From the NCBI GenBank assembly GCA_020528935.1, contig JAJDFU010000385.1, positions 1 to 13,583 of the forward strand: DNA of 13,583 nucleotides, read 5' to 3'. The notes beneath the pieces were generated by a model that worked only from the letters and a program-made list of their open reading frames with translations, made no database searches and was not told the origin of the DNA. The DNA comes from Saprospiraceae bacterium. Its GTDB lineage: Bacteria; Bacteroidota; Bacteroidia; Chitinophagales; Saprospiraceae. This document shows, one piece after another, positions 7,290 through 13,583 of this stretch. How positions within the stretch are numbered: position 1 is the stretch's first letter; every line of letters begins with the position of its first letter. The position numbers and the translations under genes were made by a program.

Positions 7290-7697
7290 TCATTCTTCCG
7301 TTAACAAAAAGGTGATCTGCAGTACCACCCCGAAAACAACCAACAGTACGCCGAAATCGAAGAAAATGGGCGTTCCGACCTTTCCGATGACGGGCAATTT
7401 TTCGTCCACCCAGACCGGGCTGAGGTAGGGTTCGCCCCGCAGGACGGAGAACATGCCGCTGATCAGAGCCAGCAACAAGCCCAGGCCGGCGAGCAGGCGC
7501 GGCCGGATCCGGAACACCCGGGTCGTGCGCTTGTACCCAAAGACCATGGCATGGAGCATAAAGGGTATGGAAGCGATGAGGCCGGCAATGAATCCGCCTC
7601 CCGGGTTGTTGTGCCCCCGGAAAAACATGTACAGGGCAAAGCTGATAAACAGCGGTGTCAGGGCCCTCAGTATGGTCGATAAGATCAGTGTTCTCAT
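7290..7697 (-). CDS. mrpB: Mrp-type Na+/H+ antiporter subunit B (MnhB)
   Basis: This 135-residue protein has four predicted helices and belongs to the MnhB family. The hallmark RGHNNPGGGFIAGLI lies at about 27-41, followed by helix segments and a C-terminal helix (FFDFGVLLVVFGVVLQITFLL). Its ATG overlaps the mrpA stop by four bases (ATGA), implying coupled translation. A and B are separate genes, which places the operon in the seven-gene group 1 class rather than the fused A-B class. Confidence 0.94.
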   Translation of the reverse strand: MRTLILSTILRALTPLFISFALYMFFRGHNNPGGGFIAGLIASIPFMLHAMVFGYKRTTRVFRIRPRLLAGLGLLLALISGMFSVLRGEPYLSPVWVDEKLPVIGKVGTPIFFDFGVLLVVFGVVLQITFLLTEE

Positions 7698-9994
7698 AGC
7701 TCAGCTCGATCGGTTTGAAAGGCTAGCAGCGCGATGATCCCGATCATGGTGACCGTAAGCACGGTGATCTCTCCCAGCGTGTCGAGGGCGCGAAAATCGA
7801 CCAGAATCACGTTGACGGCGTTCTGGCCTTTCCCTTCGCTGATGCTTTTTTCGAGGAAATAGCGCTGCAGGGCGGAATCTTTGTCCTGCTCGAGGATAAT
7901 CCAGGAGGTTATGGTCATCAAAACCCCGAATAGAATGGCCACGGGCAAATACTTTATGCGGGTAATGGTATTTCTGAGCGTGTAGGGAGGAAGCCGGTGT
8001 ATGATCAGGATCAGCAGGATGAGGGTAAGGGTCTCTGCCAGGAATTGGGTGATGGCAACATCGGGGGCACTGAACAGGGTATAGGCCAGCGCAATGCTGT
8101 ACCCGATGATCCCGAAAGTTGCCGTTACGATCAGTCTCGACCTGATGTTGAAGAGAAAGACGACCGCCAGGACCACCAACGCAAAAATGACGAGTTCGTA
8201 GATCTGCAGCCCGTTAAACAGGCCTTCGGGCGGCCGGGGAAGCCCGAGCCCCCCATCCACCAGAGCGTAGATCAACAAGGCCGAAAAGGCCAAAATCACC
8301 GTGGCGATGTAGTTTCTCAGATACCCGTTCTGCAGGATCTCCGTACTGGCCTTTGCCAGGGTTTCGGTTGTGCTTACAACGGCATCGTACCAGTAGTCGG
8401 CATCAAGCCAGGCGGGCTTACTGACCTGGCGGAGGCGATCGCGCAGGACGTACAGGCCGGCTCCTGCCAGCAGGGTGGCTACGCTCAGCAGAAACACCCG
8501 GTTAAATCCATGCCACAGCTTCAGCTTCATGGAGGGTTCCGCAGCGTAGATATCCGCTGCCGACCACTTCAGCAGGGGCTCCACCACCAGGGCCGGGGCA
8601 ATCCCGGCAAGCAGGCTGACGGCAGCCATCAGCAGGGGCGGGAAGGCCATGAAGACATCGGCTTCCCTGATGGTTTTGTCCTGCAGGTTGCCCTTCCTGA
8701 TCAGTGCGTTGTACACGATGTCGATACTCACTGCCTTAAAGAAAGCGCCGGCCATGAACAGCAGGGCCAGATAGATCATGGACCATTCCTGCCCGGAATG
8801 GTAAAGCGCATCGTACAGCAACTCCTTTCCCACAAAGCCCAGTAGCGGCAGCACTCCCGCCATAGAGGCGGCAGATAACAAAACGGCGGCAGCGGTAGCC
8901 GGCATTTTCCGCATCAGGTCCGACAATTGAGAAATGCGCCGGCTTCCCGTCTGGTGATCGATACTGCCGGCAGCGAGGAACAGAGCGCCCTTGTACAAGG
9001 CGTGAGCCATCAGGTAAACCATGGCGGCATTCACAGCCGCTTCCCCGCCCAGGCCTACCATCATGAACAGAATTCCCAGGGCACTGACGGTGGTGTAGGC
9101 GAGGATCCGCTTGAGGTCATCTTCCTGGAAAGCCTTCCATGCGCCCAGGGTCATGGTCAGCGCCCCCGTGATGCCCAACAGGTGGTGCCAGAGCGCAACC
9201 TCCTGGAACAAGGGATTCAGCCGGAAAAGGAGATACACCCCTGCTTTTACCATGGTTGCCGCATGCAGGTAGGCACTCACGGGAGTGGGCGCCGCCATGG
9301 CATTGGGCAACCAGAAGTGAAGCGGGAACTGGGCGGATTTCGAGATCGCTCCTATCGCGATGAGGATAATGGCAGCGGTGCGCAGGCCGCTATCGGCTAC
9401 CGCTTCGGGCCGGGTGAGTAGTTCGGTCAGCTGGTAGCCACTGCCGGTGGCAATCTCCAAAAAAATGAACCCGGCCATCAGGGCCAACCCACCTCCGGAA
9501 GTGATCAGTAAAGCCTGCCTGGCAGCCCGCCGGGATGCTTCCTGCCGGTGGTTGAAGCCGATCAGAAGAAACGAGCTGAAGCTGGTAAGCTCCCAAAACA
9601 CAAAAAGACTTATCAGGTTGGCGGAGAGTACGACGCCCAGCATCGACCCCATGAACAGCAACAGATAACTCACAAAGCGGCCCCGTTGGGCGCTGTGCTC
9701 CATGTACTTTGAAGAGTACAAAAGTATGAGTAGGCCAAAGACGGTGATCAGGAGGGCAAAGAAAAGACTCAAGCCATCCAGCAAAAAGGTAAAATGGATA
9801 TCCAGCGCGTTTATCCAGGGTACCTCCTGGATGAGGACCTCCCCCTGCAATACCGGAGCGGTGAAGCGCGCGAAGTAGGCTATGATCCCCAGCAGGAACA
9901 AGGAAAGCACGGGCAATGCGACCTTCGGGTACCTGCGGTAGAAAAAGGCCGCCAGCAGGCCGGCAAGAAATATCGACAAGAGGGAAAACAGCAT
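7694..9994 (-). CDS. mrpA: Mrp-type Na+/H+ antiporter subunit A (NuoL-like core plus MbhD/MbhE-like C-terminal region)
   Basis: This protein of about 766 residues is the largest subunit and the first gene of the operon. The NuoL-like antiporter core carries Glu135 in LFVFWELTSFSSF, Lys219 in AISKSAQFPLHFWLP, His244 and Lys250 in AYLHAATMVKAG; the spacing fits known MrpA proteins. The C-terminal region holds the MbhD-like motif APDVAITQFLAETLTL and the MbhE-like VILVDFRALDTLGEITVL, both typical of MrpA. A GTG two codons upstream (10000) is possible, but ATG at 9994 gives the cleaner hydrophobic N-terminus. MrpA provides an ion path and, with MrpD, drives Na+ efflux against H+ uptake. Confidence 0.95.
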   Translation of the reverse strand: MLFSLLSIFLAGLLAAFFYRRYPKVALPVLSLFLLGIIAYFARFTAPVLQGEVLIQEVPWINALDIHFTFLLDGLSLFFALLITVFGLLILLYSSKYMEHSAQRGRFVSYLLLFMGSMLGVVLSANLISLFVFWELTSFSSFLLIGFNHRQEASRRAARQALLITSGGGLALMAGFIFLEIATGSGYQLTELLTRPEAVADSGLRTAAIILIAIGAISKSAQFPLHFWLPNAMAAPTPVSAYLHAATMVKAGVYLLFRLNPLFQEVALWHHLLGITGALTMTLGAWKAFQEDDLKRILAYTTVSALGILFMMVGLGGEAAVNAAMVYLMAHALYKGALFLAAGSIDHQTGSRRISQLSDLMRKMPATAAAVLLSAASMAGVLPLLGFVGKELLYDALYHSGQEWSMIYLALLFMAGAFFKAVSIDIVYNALIRKGNLQDKTIREADVFMAFPPLLMAAVSLLAGIAPALVVEPLLKWSAADIYAAEPSMKLKLWHGFNRVFLLSVATLLAGAGLYVLRDRLRQVSKPAWLDADYWYDAVVSTTETLAKASTEILQNGYLRNYIATVILAFSALLIYALVDGGLGLPRPPEGLFNGLQIYELVIFALVVLAVVFLFNIRSRLIVTATFGIIGYSIALAYTLFSAPDVAITQFLAETLTLILLILIIHRLPPYTLRNTITRIKYLPVAILFGVLMTITSWIILEQDKDSALQRYFLEKSISEGKGQNAVNVILVDFRALDTLGEITVLTVTMIGIIALLAFQTDRAEL

Positions 9995-10248
9995 CGCCAC
10001 GAAGTTCTTTCTAGGGAATCCTCACGACTATCCAGAACAAGATTATCTACAACATGTTGGGATGGCTCCGTTCGATCGGGGCACCGAAAAAGGCCCGACA
10101 GCTTGCGCTGGGTGGGAAGGTCAGGGACATCAGAGCAGCTCAGAACCCTGGATGGAAAGAGCAGGCCTGGACGGCTAGGTTATCTTAAAACCCTGATTAT
10201 TACTTAACTTCGGACGAGATCATCTGAAAAGGTCTTTTACCCGGCACG
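9995..10248. other. Divergent intergenic region between mrpA and the Crp/Fnr-type regulator
   Basis: No gene is supported in these 254 bases. The region should hold the promoters of both the mrp operon (leftward) and the regulator (rightward). A perfect 10-base palindrome, CAACATGTTG, lies at 10050-10059. On the minus strand, TAATCTTG (10045-10038) differs by one base from the Bacteroidota TAnnTTTG element. On the plus strand, TAACTTCG (10205-10212) also differs by one base. Neither has a TTG at the usual -33 distance, so both promoter guesses are weak. Confidence 0.5.
10050..10059. promoter_or_regulatory. Perfect 10-base palindrome CAACATGTTG upstream of mrpA
   Basis: It lies about 56 bases upstream of the mrpA ATG, in the region shared with the regulator gene. 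Its symmetry fits a dimeric DNA-binding protein. It differs from the palindrome at 10979 in half-site and spacing. A chance palindrome of this length is possible, so this is a weak candidate operator. Confidence 0.2.
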
Positions 10249-10941
10249 ATGGATAAAAATGTTTGGTACTTGGAGAATGTTGATCTGTACAACATTCTAT
10301 GCCCCTACAAGTATGATGATTTCCTCCATGATCATCCGCTTATCAGTTACAACAAGGACGACTTTATCTTTTTGCCCGACGACCGGGCTCAAGAAATCTA
10401 TCTGATCGCTGACGGCAAAGTGAAAATTGGATATTACGACGACCAGGGAAACGAGTTCGTAAAAGCCTATCTCCACCGCGGAGAGTTGCTGGGCGAGCTT
10501 TCCTACCTCGGCCAAACCAAGCATAAGGATTTTGCGCAATGCACACAGAACGGCACCCAGATCTGTAAGATGAGCGCTGAGAAAGCCCGAAAGCTGGCCC
10601 GGGACTACGTTCCTTTTGCCATAGAGATCCATCGCCGGATTGCCGACAATGTCCAGCGCCTGGAGCGCAAGCTAGAGATCCTCTTCTTCAAAGATGCGCG
10701 GCGCCGGCTGCTGGAACTCTTGAAAGACCTCTTTGCGATGTACCCGCCGGATGATCAATGCCCCTGGGTAGAACATCGCCTTACCCAGCAGGAGATGGCG
10801 AGTCTGATAGGCTCGTCCCGGAAAACGGTTTCCCTTCTTTTGAACGAACTCGAACGAGAGGACCTGATCGAGCTAAATCCCGGGAAGTTCAAGGCCCACC
10901 CCGCCTTCTTTAAAGCCGCTGCACTGACTCCTACTTCCTGA
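10249..10941 (+). CDS. Crp/Fnr-family transcriptional regulator
   Basis: The protein has 230 residues, the normal size for the family. The N-terminal cyclic-nucleotide-binding-like beta-roll spans about 35-115 (YLIADGKVKIGYYDDQG, HRGELLGELSYLG). A long dimerisation helix follows at about 120-150. The C-terminal winged helix-turn-helix has the motif LTQQEMASLIGSSRKTVSLLLNELE (178-202). After GELSYLG the residues are QTKHKDF, not the Arg-Ser pair used by classic CRP to bind cAMP. The N-terminal Cys cluster of oxygen-sensing FNR is also missing; Cys occur at 18, 98, 106 and 171. The signal is therefore unknown. It is divergent from mrp and precedes the GMC-VOC pair by about 100 bases, in the same direction. 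An FNR-like palindrome just after it suggests it controls the downstream pair. Confidence 0.93.
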   Translation: MDKNVWYLENVDLYNILCPYKYDDFLHDHPLISYNKDDFIFLPDDRAQEIYLIADGKVKIGYYDDQGNEFVKAYLHRGELLGELSYLGQTKHKDFAQCTQNGTQICKMSAEKARKLARDYVPFAIEIHRRIADNVQRLERKLEILFFKDARRRLLELLKDLFAMYPPDDQCPWVEHRLTQQEMASLIGSSRKTVSLLLNELEREDLIELNPGKFKAHPAFFKAAALTPTS

Positions 10942-10978
10942 GTTACCCTGTTATAAAAAAGTGTTAACAGACTTAGGG

Positions 10979-10994
10979 TGTTACCACCGTAACA
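10979..10994. promoter_or_regulatory. FNR/CRP-type palindromic operator candidate TGTTAC-N4-GTAACA
   Basis: Perfect 6-base half-sites flank CACC, a geometry typical of Crp/Fnr-family operators. Flanking bases extend the dyad to a 9-bp stem with one G-T pair (10976-10997). It sits 38 bases after the regulator's stop codon and is centred at 10986.5. That is about 41-43 bases before the transcription start expected from the promoter element at 11016-11023, the class II activator position. Further TGTTA half-sites occur at 10949 and 10962. It could instead act as a small hairpin at the regulator's 3' end, but no T-run follows. Confidence 0.5.
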
Positions 10995-11015
10995 TCCAAA
11001 CTGACGGTTCGGGCC

Positions 11016-11023
11016 TACTTTTG
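11016..11023 (+). promoter_or_regulatory. Candidate Bacteroidota-type -7 promoter element TACTTTTG upstream of the GMC oxidoreductase
   Basis: The sequence matches TAnnTTTG exactly. It lies 21 bases before the chosen GMC start, giving a transcription start near 11028-11030 and a short leader. No TTG is visible 17-23 bases upstream where the -33 element should be; the palindrome at 10979-10994 lies just upstream of that spot, as expected for an activator-dependent promoter. Confidence 0.45.
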
Positions 11024-11044
11024 AACCAAAGAATTGTGATCCAT

Positions 11045-12580
11045 ATGGCCCATTACGACCTCATTATCATTGGCACCGGTGCAGGTGGTGGCACTTTGGC
11101 CTGTAAACTCGCCCCTTCCGGAAGATCGATCCTCATTCTGGAGCGCGGGGATTATATCCCTAAGGAAAAGGACAATTGGGATACCCAGGCAGTTTTCCTG
11201 GATGCCAAGTACAAGGCAAAGGAGCATTGGTTGGATAAAAACGGCAAGCTATTTCACCCCGGAATCCACTACTGTGTAGGTGGCAATACCAAGGTATATG
11301 GTTCCGCCTTATTGCGCATGAGAGACCGGGACTTTGAGGAGCTTACCCATCATGGCGGCACTTCTCCGGCCTGGCCTATTTCCTATTCCGAATTGGAGCC
11401 TTATTACACCCAGGCCGAAAACCTCTACCACGTGCACGGCCAACGCGGTACAGATCCCACCGAACCTCCTGCCAGTGCGCCCTATGCGTATGCCCCGCTC
11501 CCCCACGAGCCCCGTATACAGGAGCTCTATGATGATATGAAAGCCATGGACCTAAACCCTTTTCCCCTACCCATTGGCGTACGCATGGGTAATGGAAAAG
11601 AAGGGGATGCACCGATCACTCTAGACCGCTTTGACGGGTTCCCGGATCCTTCCGAAGCAAAGGCAGATTCACATGTTGTTGCGATCAAGTCAGCTCTACA
11701 ATACGATAACGTAACCCTGCTGACAAACAGTTATGTGGACCGTCTGATCACGGAGCCCAATGGAAAAACCGTGAAAGAGGTAGTGGTAAAAACCGGGGAG
11801 GAACAAACGACCTATTCAGCAAATATCGTGGTAGTAGCTTGTGGTGCGATCAATTCAGCGGCCTTGTTGCTGCGATCCGCTAACGATCGACATCCCACCG
11901 GATTGGCCAACAGTTCGGATGTTGTAGGTCGACATTACATGGCCCATAACAATTCTGCGCTCCTGGCCCTTTCCCGTAAGCCGAATCCCACCCTTTTCGG
12001 TAAAACCCTGGGATTGAACGATTTTTATTTTGGCAGCGATGATTTCGAATATCCGCTGGGGCATATCCAGATGCTGGGCAAGTCGGATGCGCTGATGTAT
12101 AAAGAGGACGCCCCAGGTTTTGCCCCCGGCCTGGCCCTGGATTATGTGGCCAAGCACTCCCTGGATTTCTGGCTGACCTCGGAAGACCTGCCGGACCCCA
12201 ACAACCGAATCACATTGGGCAAAGACGGCCGGCTTCAACTCCACTACACGGAGAACAATCTGGAAGGCCACCACCGCCTGATCAAAAAATTGCGCTGGAT
12301 CCTGGAGCATGTAGGATGCGAGCCTCATCTGCTTCCCAATAACCTTTACCTGGGAAAGAAGATCCCCGTGGCAGGTACTGCGCATCAATGTGGGACCATC
12401 CGGTTTGGAAAGGATCCGTCGGCCTCTGCCCTGAATGAATTTTGCCGGGCTCACGATATCCAGAATTTATACGTGGTGGATGGTAGTTTTTTCCCTTCCA
12501 GCTCGGCCGTCAATCCGGGCCTGACCATTATGGCACAAGCGCTACGGGTAGGCGATTACCTGCTCGATCAGGTGCTGTAA
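11045..12580 (+). CDS. GMC-family FAD-dependent oxidoreductase, substrate unknown
   Basis: This 511-residue protein has an N-terminal FAD Rossmann motif, DLIIIGTGAGGGTLACKLA with LILERG (5-35). The substrate/FAD loop CVGGNTKVYGSALL follows at 77-90. Lastly comes the GMC C-terminal domain with VAGTAHQCGT (His447) and SSAVNPGLTIMAQAL (Asn490), the expected catalytic His/Asn pair. Members oxidise alcohols or sugars. The flavin motif and length differ from canonical choline dehydrogenase BetA, so a betaine role should not be assumed. The frame is open up to 10961, but ATG at 11045 starts at the conserved motif and lies just downstream of the predicted promoter; the extra 28 residues look non-coding. 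No signal peptide is seen, so it is probably cytoplasmic. The VOC gene follows after 22 bases, probably in the same transcript. Confidence 0.88.
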   Translation: MAHYDLIIIGTGAGGGTLACKLAPSGRSILILERGDYIPKEKDNWDTQAVFLDAKYKAKEHWLDKNGKLFHPGIHYCVGGNTKVYGSALLRMRDRDFEELTHHGGTSPAWPISYSELEPYYTQAENLYHVHGQRGTDPTEPPASAPYAYAPLPHEPRIQELYDDMKAMDLNPFPLPIGVRMGNGKEGDAPITLDRFDGFPDPSEAKADSHVVAIKSALQYDNVTLLTNSYVDRLITEPNGKTVKEVVVKTGEEQTTYSANIVVVACGAINSAALLLRSANDRHPTGLANSSDVVGRHYMAHNNSALLALSRKPNPTLFGKTLGLNDFYFGSDDFEYPLGHIQMLGKSDALMYKEDAPGFAPGLALDYVAKHSLDFWLTSEDLPDPNNRITLGKDGRLQLHYTENNLEGHHRLIKKLRWILEHVGCEPHLLPNNLYLGKKIPVAGTAHQCGTIRFGKDPSASALNEFCRAHDIQNLYVVDGSFFPSSSAVNPGLTIMAQALRVGDYLLDQVL

Positions 12581-12602
12581 ACAACGATAAATCCAAAGTA
12601 CC

Positions 12603-13583
12603 ATGTATACCCAATACAGGTTAGCGGGAATTCTAATCGGGATTGCCGGCCTGCTTCCCCTCCTTGTTGGCGGGCAGTCGGCTGAAGCGGTCCGAAAGGT
12701 CAGCTTCACCGTTGCAGACCTGGAGCGATCTACTACCTTTTTTGAGAAGGTGCTCACCTTTAAACCCGTCGACACCAGGACGTGGGAAGGGGAATCGCTT
12801 CGAACCCTGATGGGCAGGGAAGAGTCCGATTTAAAGGCCAAAGTGGCTTTGTTGCAACTGGGTGAGGAGTATATCGAGCTCATCCAATTCACTTCCGTCG
12901 ATAGCTCGCGAAAGATCCCGCCGGACTCTCGCAGCAACGATCTGTGGTTTCAACATATCGCCATCGTAGTACGGGATATGGACCAGGCCTATCAGCGCTT
13001 GAGGAAGTATAAAGTGCAACACGTATCTACCGCGCCACAGACCCTTCCCGATTACATCCCGGCAGCAACAGGCATCCGCGCTTTTTATTTTCGGGATCCG
13101 GACGGGCACAACCTGGAACTCATTCAATTTCCGGAAGGCAAGGGCGACTCCCGATGGCAAAGGCCGGGCGAGGAGCTCTTCCTGGGCATTGATCATACGG
13201 CTGTGACCATCTCCGATACCGATCAATCGCTGGCTTTTTACGAGGATCTCATCGGACTGAAAACAGCGGGAAGAAGCGAGAACTACGGGACTGAACAAGA
13301 ACGTCTCAATCAGGTCTTTGGGGCCCACTTGATCATTACCGGTCTGAAAGCGCAGGATGGGCCGGGAGTCGAATTTCTGGATTACCTGGCCCCCCCGGGT
13401 GGGCGGGCGTACCCACTCCCTGCTCAGGCTACCGATCTATGGCACTGGCATACGACCATAAGCGTACCCGATATCCCCGAAACCTATGCCAACCTGGAGC
13501 CAAGCCATGCCAACATCATTTACCCTGACATCGTCATCTGGAGGGAGAAATCGAGCCTCCTGGTTAGAGATCCAGATGGACAT
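12603..13583 (+). CDS. Exported multi-module VOC (glyoxalase/bleomycin-resistance/dioxygenase fold) protein, cut by window edge
   Basis: The frame runs from ATG at 12603 through 327 codons to the right edge without a stop. Residues 1-27 look like a Sec signal peptide (basic start, then LAGILIGIAGLLPLLVGG), implying a periplasmic or secreted protein. Four beta-alpha-beta-beta-beta modules, two VOC domains, can be traced. Putative metal-ligand positions are Ser34 (normally His), Glu92, His118 and Glu172 in the first domain. In the second they are His198, Glu257 and His283, with the fourth position lying beyond the edge after the DPDGH motif. DPDGHNLELIQF (165-176) is typical of the superfamily. 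VOC members include glyoxalase I, extradiol dioxygenases, epimerases and antibiotic-binding proteins; the reaction here cannot be told. It lies 22 bases after the GMC gene, probably co-transcribed. Confidence 0.85.
   Translation, partial: MYTQYRLAGILIGIAGLLPLLVGGQSAEAVRKVSFTVADLERSTTFFEKVLTFKPVDTRTWEGESLRTLMGREESDLKAKVALLQLGEEYIELIQFTSVDSSRKIPPDSRSNDLWFQHIAIVVRDMDQAYQRLRKYKVQHVSTAPQTLPDYIPAATGIRAFYFRDPDGHNLELIQFPEGKGDSRWQRPGEELFLGIDHTAVTISDTDQSLAFYEDLIGLKTAGRSENYGTEQERLNQVFGAHLIITGLKAQDGPGVEFLDYLAPPGGRAYPLPAQATDLWHWHTTISVPDIPETYANLEPSHANIIYPDIVIWREKSSLLVRDPDGH

Noticed and set aside
4254..9994. Complex I (nuo) or a membrane-bound hydrogenase operon
   Set aside because: MrpA, MrpC and MrpD are related to NuoL, NuoK and NuoM, but MnhB, MrpE, MrpF and MrpG together and the absence of redox subunits identify Mrp.
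10961..11044. An N-terminal extension of the GMC protein starting at 10961
   Set aside because: It would overlap the palindrome and predicted promoter, and its 28 residues look unlike family N-termini. The ATG at 11045 begins directly before the FAD motif.
11045..12580. Choline dehydrogenase (BetA) making betaine from choline
   Set aside because: It is a GMC-family protein near a betaine gene, but the flavin motif (GTGAGGG), the CVGGNTKVYG loop and the shorter length do not match canonical BetA. No betaine aldehyde dehydrogenase is present.

Overview
The window looks like chromosomal DNA from a salt-adapted member of the Bacteroidota or a close relative. The support is indirect: starts have no clear Shine-Dalgarno sequences, one promoter matches the Bacteroidota TAnnTTTG element, and the gene content fits a marine or halophilic lifestyle. 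The taxon is an inference. I see no tRNA, rRNA, insertion sequence, CRISPR array or phage gene.

Layout. (1) Positions 1-2087, minus strand: a LonB/YcbZ-type Lon-family protease, cut by the left edge. Its serine catalytic motif is intact but its P-loop is degenerate. (2) 2195-3856, minus: a two-domain glycine/sarcosine/dimethylglycine N-methyltransferase that should make glycine betaine from glycine. (3) 3857-4253: a 397-base gene-free stretch with three consecutive inverted repeats. (4) 4254-9994, minus: a complete seven-gene group 1 Mrp-type Na+/H+ antiporter operon, mrpABCDEFG, with overlaps or gaps of only a few bases. (5) 9995-10248: a divergent intergenic region. (6) 10249-10941, plus: a Crp/Fnr-family regulator. 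(7) 10942-11044: a short spacer holding a 16-base FNR-type palindrome and a TAnnTTTG promoter element. (8) 11045-12580, plus: a cytoplasmic GMC-family flavin oxidoreductase. (9) 12603 to the right edge, plus: a probably exported, multi-module VOC (glyoxalase/dioxygenase-fold) protein, cut by the edge.

How the genes fit together. The betaine synthase and the Mrp antiporter are adjacent and co-oriented, and they address the two halves of salt stress: a compatible solute and sodium extrusion with pH control. The Lon-like protease may add protein quality control, but that link is only positional. On the other side, the Crp/Fnr regulator sits just upstream of a GMC-VOC pair. The palindrome lies where a Crp/Fnr activator would be expected to act on the pair's predicted promoter, suggesting the regulator controls it.

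No wholly new system is evident. The best unexplained signals are the triple-hairpin spacer, the palindrome-promoter arrangement and the degenerate ATPase motifs of the Lon-like protein.
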